This document shows positions 35,777 through 64,000 of a DNA stretch of 64,000 bases, piece by piece. Within the stretch, counting starts at the first letter, position 1. Each line of letters starts with the position of its first letter. The notes below the pieces were generated by a model. That model saw only the letters and a list, made by a program, of their open reading frames with translations. It was not told the origin of the DNA and ran no database searches. The translations under genes and the position numbers were made by a program. Origin of the DNA: Strigops habroptila (lineage: Eukaryota > Chordata > Aves > Psittaciformes > Psittacidae); the NCBI RefSeq assembly GCF_004027225.2, contig NC_044278.2, positions 9,858,001 to 9,922,000 of the forward strand. The letters are read 5' to 3'.

Positions 35777-36110
35777 GTCGCGCCGCTCGCTCCGGCAGCA
35801 CCGGGACCGCCGCCACACGTGCAGGCCTCCTCCCCGCCCCGCGCATGCGCTCGGGCTCAGCTCCGCCCCCCCGCCTCCACCCATTGGCTAGTGCCGCCGC
35901 TCCTGCTCGCTGAGTGGCTCAGCCGGCAACGTCATCCGCGCGGCCTGCCGCGGGAGGGGCCTCGGCGCGTCCGAGCGGTCACGGGCGGCCGCCGCGGGGC
36001 CGGGGCCCGTCGAGGGCCGCAGACGCAAGCGGAGGGGGGGCGGAGCAGGCCCTAGCTTCCAGGACGGCGGGAGGCCCTCCGTGAAGGCCTGAGCAGGCTG
36101 CAGCGTAAGC
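35260..36110. promoter_or_regulatory. CpG island over NOP2 promoter
   Basis: GC-rich, CpG-dense DNA covers the first three NOP2 exons and about 330 bp upstream of the ATG. Long frames on either strand here are composition artefacts. Confidence 0.8.
35841..35850. promoter_or_regulatory. NRF1-type palindrome in NOP2 promoter
   Basis: GCGCATGCGC is a perfect NRF1 consensus palindrome 65 bp upstream of the NOP2 start codon. An inverted CCAAT box (ATTGG, 35883-35887) lies 33 bp further upstream. NRF1 drives many nuclear genes for growth and mitochondrial function; binding here is inferred from the motif only. Confidence 0.6.
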
Positions 36111-36149
36111 GGAGGGCTGGGGGAGCTGCGAAAGCAGGCAGGAGATGGT

Positions 36150-37076
36150 GTTAGGGCCAGTGTTGATATCGTCATTGATGGGCTGGATGAGGGGGTCGAG
36201 GGCACCCTCAGTGCGTTTGTGGGTGCCGCCAAGTTGTTTGAGAGTGTTGGTCTGCTGAGGGACAGGAAGCTCTGCAGAGGGATCGGGACAGGCTGGATCA
36301 ATGGGCTGTGGCCAGTCGTATGAGGTTCAATAAGGCAAAGTGCCAGGTCCTGCTCTTGGGCCACAACAACCCCCTGCAATGTTCCAGGCTTCGGGAAGAG
36401 TGGCTGGAAAGCTGCTCATGGAAAAGGAGCTGGAGGTGCTGATTGATGGAGCTGAACACGAGCAGCTTGTGCCCAGGCAGCCAAGAAGGCACCAGCATCC
36501 TGGCCTGTCGCAGCAATAGCATGGCCAGCAGGGCCAGGGCAGTGACTGTCCCCCTGTGCTGGGCACTGGTGAGGCTGCACCTCGAATCCTGTGTCAGTTC
36601 TGGGCCCCTCACTGCAAGAGAGACATTGAGGTGCTGGAGCAGGGCCAGAGAAGGGCAACAGAGCTGGTGCAGGGCCTGGAGCACAAGTGTGATGAGGAAC
36701 GGCTGAGGGACCTAGGGGGGTTTAGTCTGGAGAAGAGAAGGCTCAGGGGGACCTTATCACTCTCTACAACTGCCTGATAGGAGGCTGCAGCGAGGTGAGG
36801 TCAGTCTCTTCTCCCAGATCAGAAGTGAAAGGACAAGAGGTAACAGCCTCAAATTAGAGCAGGGGAGGTTTAGATTGGAGATTAGGACCAATTTCTTCCC
36901 CAAAAGGGTAATCAGGCACTGGAACAGGGTGCCCAGGTCAGTGGTGGAGACACCAGCCTTGGAAGTGTTCAAAACCTGCGTAGATAAGCCCTTAGTGGAA
37001 TGGTTTAGTACTGGAGTAAGGCCTGGATGTGATGATCTTAAAGGTCTTCTAGAACCTAGTTGAGGTTATGGTTCTC
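36150..37076 (+). mobile_element. CR1 LINE, long 3' fragment between NOP2 and CHD4
   Basis: This is a diverged CR1 copy of about 0.93 kb. It includes the reverse-transcriptase tail region (GAGGTTCAATAAGGCAAAGT, GGAGAAGAGAAGGCTCAGGG, GGCACTGGAACAGGGTGCCC) and ends near GATGATCTTAAAGGTCTTCT. Frames are broken by stops, so it is not active. It occupies nearly the whole spacer between the CHD4 3' end and the NOP2 CpG island. Confidence 0.9.
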
Positions 37077-37157
37077 TAAAAGACAGAGGAGAGGTAAGGG
37101 AGCACTCTAACCCCCTTGTTTGCTGAATAGACATAACAAAGTAAAATACAAGGAAAC

Positions 37158-37163
37158 TTTATT
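37158..37163 (-). terminator. CHD4 poly(A) signal AATAAA
   Basis: TTTATT on the + strand reads AATAAA on the gene strand, about 530 nt after the CHD4 stop, followed by a T-rich stretch. Confidence 0.75.
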
Positions 37164-37690
37164 TTTCAGTTTTACCAAGGTTTTGCTCTGTTTTTTCTTT
37201 TTTTTTTTTCTTTGTTTTTTTGTTTTTCTCTTCAAGCTGCTTAGTAGTGGACAAGTCCGGTCAGTTTTTGTATTAAAAAGGATCTTGATGGAGGTAGCTT
37301 TGTCTCTGTCCTGGCTTTCGCTTGGTCTTGCCTGCGCACTCATCTCAGTAAACAAACTCAAAATAAAATTAAAATCAAAAACTGGAATTCCAGGCGGAGG
37401 CAGCGAGCAATGCAGCCAGGTTCTCCGTGTAACAGACATGGCGCTGCGGCCTCCAGTCACTATGTACAGAGTCCAACATACATATATCCCCCCTCTCTCC
37501 CAAGCACACTCCTTGCTCCAACGGGCTGGCTGCAGAGGAAGGAGTTTCTTCTCCTCCCCGAGACCTGCACAGCAGCTTCCATGGAGGGAAACAGCACCCA
37601 GTCAGGAATGTCAGGCAGAGGGGTAGAGTGTGAAGGGGTAGGGGGGTCACTTCAGCTTGGCTGAAAGGTCAACAGCACTGGGCCAGGGAC
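37164..37690 (-). other. CHD4: CHD4 3' UTR
   Basis: This non-coding stretch lies between the CHD4 stop codon and its AATAAA. It includes a long T-run on the + strand (about 37191-37225), which is A-rich in the transcript. Confidence 0.75.
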
Positions 37691-58646
<20,956 letters not shown>

Positions 58647-59585
58647 TCATTGAAAAGAAGAAAAGAGAAAGTTACAGCAGACCTGAACTGTTTTCCCCAG
58701 CAATAGTGCTACCAAGAAGATCCGTGAGAAAGCTTAGACAGCAACTTCACTGGATTTGGAGCCTACGGATAATAGAAACACTGGCAGCAAGTATCATCTT
58801 AGAGTTGTGATGGAGGAGGCTTTGAAGACACTAGATATTAACCTGAGTCAGCAACTCATCCCTGCCGAGGAAGCCAAAACAGCTGTCCTATAGGAAAAGC
58901 CTCCCGTCCCCTGCAGCCAGCTGCCCTCGGTTATTGCTACCTTGGCAGGGAAGGCAGCCGGGCTTCCCAAGAAGACCTTGTACCGCCGGGACGCTGTCAG
59001 CGAGCCGCCTCGGGGAGCGGGCAGCCCACGCGGGGCCCGGTGCGGCGGAACTGGCGCTGCCGGCAGTGCCCGGCTCGCCCGCCCCAACTTGGCGCGCCGG
59101 CCCCGGGCTGACACGGCCGCAGAGGCCGGGCAGCGGCGCCCCGCTCCGCCGCCGGCCCCACACAAAGGGCAGGGCTGGCTCGGCGGCGCCCGCAGCGCCA
59201 CGCAGCCCCGTTCCGCTGCCCGCCGCACCCGGCTCCCCCCGCCCGGAGCGGGGTTGCGCGGCGCAGGGCGGGGGCGGCGGGAGGGGGGCAGCGGCTGCCG
59301 GGCGGGGGCGCGGGGCGGGGCCGGGGCAGTCCGGCTCGCGTGCGGCGCGGGGCCGCCCCCCCCCGGGGACGGACGGCGGGGACCAGCGGTGCGGGGCCGG
59401 GTGGGGGAGGGGAAATGCCCTGCGGCCGCCCGGGCACGGGCACGGCGCGGCCCCGGGGAGGGGGGGGGGAAGCTGCGGCCGGGAGCTAACGGGGCGCCCG
59501 GCGGAGGGGGGGTGCCCGGCCGCAGGAACACCCCCGAGAGGCGGCGGGAGGCCCTTCCCGCCCTCGTCCCCTCCCGGCTCCTCAC

Positions 59586-59690
59586 CCAGCACCAGACCCC
59601 GGCTCCGCTCTCGCCGCCACCGCTGCTGCTGCTGCTGAAGGGAAAATGGCTCCGGCCCCGGCACCGCCTCTTAAAGGGGAAAAAACCCGG
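59586..59690 (-). other. CHD4: CHD4 probable non-coding exon 1
   Basis: The gene strand shows an AG-rich leader with a (CAG)n run and GCCATTTTCCC, followed by a donor at GTGAGGAGCC (intron from 59585). AAAATGGC at 59643-59650 on the + strand fits the YY1 consensus, which is common at TATA-less starts. The 5' limit is a guess. With this exon the gene has 40 exons, as in human. Confidence 0.5.
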
Positions 59691-59715
59691 CCAGGCCCCG
59701 CCCCGCTCCCGCCTC

Positions 59716-60301
59716 CATCCCATAATATGTCCCCGGACCCCAGCAACAGGCCACGCCCCTATCTCCTCGGTAACCACCCCCCCCGAGACATCCCATAATA
59801 TCCGCCCTCCCCTCAGAACTTCCCACTCACTGCCCGGCCCGGCATCCCATAATAATAACCCCTCCCGCCGGGAACATCCCATAATAAGTCCCCCAACCCT
59901 CCCCCCCACCCCCCCGGAGAAACATCCCATAATACTCCCCACGCTCGCACCCCTTCGCTCCGGCATCCCATAATACTCGCGCCCCCCTCCCCCCCCCCAG
60001 CCCAGGACCCCGCGCCAGGGCAGGGCGCCCCTCGCGGCTCGGCCCCTCGCCCGCGCGCGTGCCGGCCGGCCTGCCATCCCATAATAGGCACACCCCCCCC
60101 GCGGCGGGGGGGGGGGGAGGAGGACAGGGGGCACACTGTATACCCCCCCCCGAACATCCCATAATAGTCACACCTCGGGCGCACATCCCATAATAGTCAC
60201 ACATATACACACACACACCCCCCCTCCACCCCCCACCCCGCTCAGGCAGGCATCCCATAATAGTCGCCGGGAGCCACCGTCCAGCCAGGCATCCCATAAT
60301 A
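59716..60301 (+). promoter_or_regulatory. ZNF410 motif array at CHD4 promoter (11 perfect 12-mers)
   Basis: CATCCCATAATA occurs without mismatch at 59716, 59789, 59843, 59875, 59923, 59964, 60075, 60155, 60184, 60251 and 60290 (first base of each), all on the + strand, which is antisense to CHD4. Spacing is irregular (29-111 bp). A given 12-mer is expected about once per 17 million bases of one strand of random DNA, and such AT-rich words should be rarer still in this GC-rich island. Known: mammalian ZNF410 binds this sequence and activates CHD4 almost exclusively through such clusters. Function in this species is inferred. Confidence 0.93.
60205..60228. repeat. (AC)n microsatellite between ZNF410-type sites
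   Basis: A short ACATATACACACACACAC run followed by a C-tract lies between array copies 9 and 10. Confidence 0.7.
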
Positions 60302-63300
60302 CTCGCGGCCGCCCTCCCCGCACCCCAGGGGGCTCCGTCCCCCGTCACCCCCCGCGCCATTACCCTCTGCCGCCCACCCCGCCCCACCCGGCCCCCGGCC
60401 CGCCGCGCCGCCGTCAAGGTCCCGGGGCAAGGGGCCAGCCACGCAGCCCGGAGCGCTCTGGCATCGCCCAGCCCCTGCGCGCCGCCCGCCCTCCCGCTGA
60501 CACAGGGCCCTGGCGGCCCGCAGCGGGCACCACCCTCTGCCGGGCCCCCACTGATGGCACTCAATCTTGGGGCTGAGTGCTCTGCTCGCTTCCCTTCCCT
60601 GTCCCACGCCCCATCCTGCACGCTCTGCCCGCGGGGCTGCAGGGCTGCTCCAAGGCTATCCATCCCCAGCCCCAGCACAGCCACCACGGGTGACTTCTGT
60701 TGTCTCCCCTCCACACACAGCGCCAGGCCTTTCCTCTCCCAATGGCTGGTATCTACAGAACTATCTGTGCCTCAGGCATTCATGGTGTCTCCGTGTACTG
60801 CATCCCTCCCTCTCACCTACCACCACACACAGCTCCGTGCTGCGGCCCTCTGCCAGGAGACTCATCACTTTATACGGACATGAGCGGTCCATAGGTATAA
60901 ACACACCCCAATTATGCATGTGCAACCATATCATTCATTTCCCATTAAAATCACATCCCATAATGCTGCCTATCCCCCGTTTAGCATTGTCATGACACTG
61001 TTAATCTCAACCAAGAGGCCCAGTCCTGTCCATCTCTCCTGGTAAACACATTGGGTGTCGACATTGGGTTCCTCCTCACACAAACAGCTCCGCTGTCCCA
61101 TGCCTGGTGGTTCACATGCACGTTTTGTCCTGATGCAGTGAAACATCCATCCCAGAATACGATCAGAGGATTTACAGTTACAGACTGCAATAGGTCATTC
61201 ACGGATCCTGCACCATGATCCACACTGTGTCTGCCAGATCACGTCAAAAATGTGTCCACATGTACACCGGGCATGCAGGTATTCCATAACACCATCCTCT
61301 TGCCTCTGTTGAGTGCTGGAGTGTCTCGGACTAACAGCCACCTCTCCCCTACTGGCACGTGCAGCCCCCGATGGCCCACCTCCTCATGCCAGCACCTCTC
61401 TGTTGAGGTACTATCAAGCTTCGCCATCTCGCCCATGTGCCCATCAACACCATGTGCTCTGGCATGGTCTTGCAACATGAAATGTGCAGGCAGCTGCCCC
61501 TCCCATGCATGTCCTTCCCCCCTCACTGGCGAAGACCAGACCCTATGTCCCAAAACGCCATTGCGTTACCCACCTTCTGGCACACATAGAAATCCCATTG
61601 ACCCTCCAGCCAGCCACGGTACACACGTGCACCATCCCTGTCTGTGTACCTTTGCCTGAATGACACCACTGCTATTGTTTATCCCACAGAGAAAAAGCAG
61701 TAGGAAAGAGCCACACATGCTATCCACTCTCAATGTGGATCAAGCATAACAGCGCTACAAACATGTATGGTGGGTAACACCGCCACCAAACTCATGTGGA
61801 CCCCGGTAGGACTTTTCATTCCCTCCTTTGTGCACTGACAGCCATAACCCTAACGGGAGCCAGGCAGACAGCCACACCAAATTCCCTGTGCTGAGCAGCC
61901 TGGCCCCAACCCCAACTGGACTCTGTGTGTACACCTCTCTTCTACCGGTTTGGCCGCAGGGTGAGAGCTACAACATGGGTGTAAAGACCCTGCGAAGGGT
62001 TGGACTTGATGATCTTAAAGGTCTTTTCCAACTGAGTTCATTCTATGATTCTATGACTGAAGGGGGTTAGTTACTGGGGCTGCCTCTGCAGGTGCTCCCT
62101 GACACTCTTGCTGGCAGGGTTATGATCTGGGGTTATTATCTCTTTGCTACTGGTTAGGCAACTGGTAGCACTTTGGTCACGAAAGCGCCAAGCTTCCCAA
62201 TGAGCCACTGCTTCCCTGAAACCCTTTTTTGTATGACACTTGAATGCATTTTTACCATGAATGCCCCCAAGGTTCCCCACCTCACCTCCACCTCCTTTTT
62301 CTTTGTAACTCAAGTTTTTCAGTCAGCAAATGCCTTAATTTTCACTCTAAAAAAAAAAAAATCCATACAGGATATAAGTGATTATGATTAAGGTGTTTTT
62401 TTTGTGTTTGTGAGGGCCAAGTAGATTAAATGGATTTCAAAAAAAAAAAAAAAGAGATTTCTAAATGTTTTCCTTTGATAGTAACACCATGAAACAGATT
62501 TCCAGCTATTTGGCTGCATTAAACCTGCAAGTTGCCCTACCTTACTGCGGTTTGATTACTTACCTGGTTTAACTGAATCTTCTGAGTTTATAGCACTTGG
62601 CTTGGAAACAATTACAGCAAGATCTGTGTAATATAACCTTCCCTACCCGCTGACGGGTGTTAATGCCCCTAACAAGCCCTCAGCACACCTCTTTTGGGGA
62701 AAAATGCCTGCAACATCCCTTCATGTCAGTGCTGTGCTCTTGTTAGGGAAATCCAAACCAAACAGAGGACCCTCCACACCCTCCCCCCAGCTCTGCTCCA
62801 GAGGAGAACTGGGTGAAGTGGTCTCTATACCCCCACAGCTCCAGTGCTGGCCCAGACTCTCAGTTACTTCTGTGGTTTTGTGCATGGTGAGTTGCTCAGA
62901 GTCCAGGTCCCTGTCCCACCTTCCTCTGCTGCACAGGCAGCCTCTCCTGCCCAGGTCTTTATCAGGCCCACAGCCCTTTTTCAGTTTCACTTTCGAAAGA
63001 GACACGTTTCTCCAAACTAACAAAAAGAGCCAAGCGTGACCCTGGTACTCCTTCGGTGTTCTCCCTCAGGAGAGGATGCAGGCCAGAGACGACCTGTGCA
63101 GCATATTTCAGTGCTGCCCCATGAGGGAGGCAAGGGGTGGGGGGAGAAAGGGACTCCAGAGCATTTTGGAAAGGGTGACTTTCCAAGCTAGCGTGAACTG
63201 TTCGTATGTAGGACACAGATAACAGACTATAAGCATGACTTGCTGGTTCTGCAGACAATGTGAACTTAAAGCTCAGTTTATGGTCTCTCGAGCTATTTTT

Positions 63301-64000
63301 TGTTAGCTCCGTTCATGTCTAATAACAAAGCAGAGGTGTTAATGGGTTTAGGTGCTGGACGCTGTGAGGCTGCCACTGTATTGCTTCAGTTGGGTTCTGG
63401 GATATAGGCATACCTCTGTTTCACCCTTTATCGCTTTTGCTGTTCCTCTGACTGAGGGTTGCTCTAGCCTGACTGTAATATCTGTTTTGTCAGGTTACAT
63501 ACAACCAGTAACATGAAAAAATATCTTTCAGTATCTGTGTAAAACTGCTATCACCCGATGTATCCGTAAATGTGATACTGTTCCTCAAAGGCTGCAGGTA
63601 CATTTCACTTCTTCCCTTCACCTAGTTTTGGCCATTTGTAGCTCATGTGAATGGACTTACCCCTTGTGTTTTCTATTCAGCAGCCCCCTAGGCTCTCCTG
63701 GTCATATCGATGCTTGCTGTGACCCTGAGCTGAGGTCTTACAGCTTCTGCCAAGTAACCTTGACGCTCTCAGGATTTCTGAGAAGGCTTGCCTTTTGTTT
63801 TTCTTTTGTAAGGAAGAGAATTTTGCCCTAGACCATTCTGAGATGGAGGGGTATCAAAGTCCCAGATAAGTAACTTCTACTTTGAAATTAGTAAGAAACT
63901 GGTCCAAACTTTCACTCAATATTCAGTTGTTGTCCCAGAGTCTGTGTCTCTTCAACCCTCCTCCCCCCCATTTTAAACTATGCTGTGAGAATCCTGTGTC
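60302..64000. other. Intergenic, upstream of CHD4
   Basis: No gene is recognised. Contents seen: two 11/12 ZNF410-type sites (60954-60965 and 61148-61159), a CR1 tail (61990-62058) and poly(A) runs near 62350 and 62440. Short open frames lack support. Confidence 0.6.
61990..62058 (+). mobile_element. CR1 LINE terminal 3' fragment
   Basis: The fragment reads GGTTGGACTTGATGATCTTA, then AGGTCTTTTCCAACTGAGTT, and ends in the CR1 terminal tandem ATTCTATGATTCTATGA. Confidence 0.9.

Larger units (their letters stand above)
58970..60540. promoter_or_regulatory. CpG island at CHD4 promoter
   Basis: The sequence is extremely G+C-rich with many CpGs, spanning the end of intron 1, the probable exon 1 and about 0.9 kb of upstream DNA. 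AT-containing islands within it are almost solely the ZNF410-type 12-mers. Confidence 0.85.

Noticed and set aside
58848-60134. A 428-codon open frame on the - strand (and 343-codon on +) at the CHD4 promoter with recurring Tyr-Tyr-Gly-Met
   Set aside because: The recurring peptide is simply TATTATGGGATG, the reverse complement of the ZNF410-type 12-mer, read in one frame. The rest is a stop-poor CpG island, and no splice or homology support exists.

Overview
This is vertebrate nuclear DNA, almost certainly avian. It holds four multi-exon genes with GT-AG introns, three GC-rich CpG-island promoters and at least seven copies of a retrotransposon whose 3' end matches chicken CR1. The gene order GAPDH > IFFO1 < NOP2 < CHD4 < is the block known from human 12p13 and from birds. 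Exon boundaries below were placed by eye from reading frame, phase and splice sites. In all three complete genes the exon lengths sum to an exact multiple of three.

Layout: 1-870 is the 3' end of GAPDH (+ strand, last two coding exons and poly(A) signal). 870-11,790 is intergenic, with one exon-like open cassette (4596-4784) and one orphan promoter-like cluster near 6.0 kb. 11,790-22,297 is IFFO1 (- strand, 9 coding exons, 534 aa). 22.3-29.7 kb is intergenic. 29,707-35,776 is NOP2 (- strand, 16 coding exons, 695 aa), which carries a U12-type AT-AC intron. A CR1 copy fills most of the spacer at 36.15-37.08 kb. 37,158-59.7 kb is CHD4 (- strand, 39 coding exons plus a probable non-coding first exon, 1917 aa), with a candidate H/ACA scaRNA in one intron. 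60.3-64 kb is intergenic.

The most notable feature lies at the CHD4 promoter. Eleven perfect copies of the 12-mer CATCCCATAATA, all in one orientation, sit within 586 bp (59,716-60,301), with two 11/12 copies further upstream. This 12-mer is the recognition sequence reported for the zinc-finger protein ZNF410, whose main described target in mammals is CHD4, through dense motif clusters. The window therefore appears to hold the avian form of a one-factor, one-target circuit controlling NuRD remodeller dosage.

Functionally the genes are unrelated housekeeping or nuclear genes: a glycolytic enzyme (GAPDH), a nuclear intermediate-filament-like protein (IFFO1), a nucleolar rRNA m5C methyltransferase (NOP2) and the NuRD ATPase (CHD4). 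They share a conserved neighbourhood and CpG-island promoters, not a pathway.
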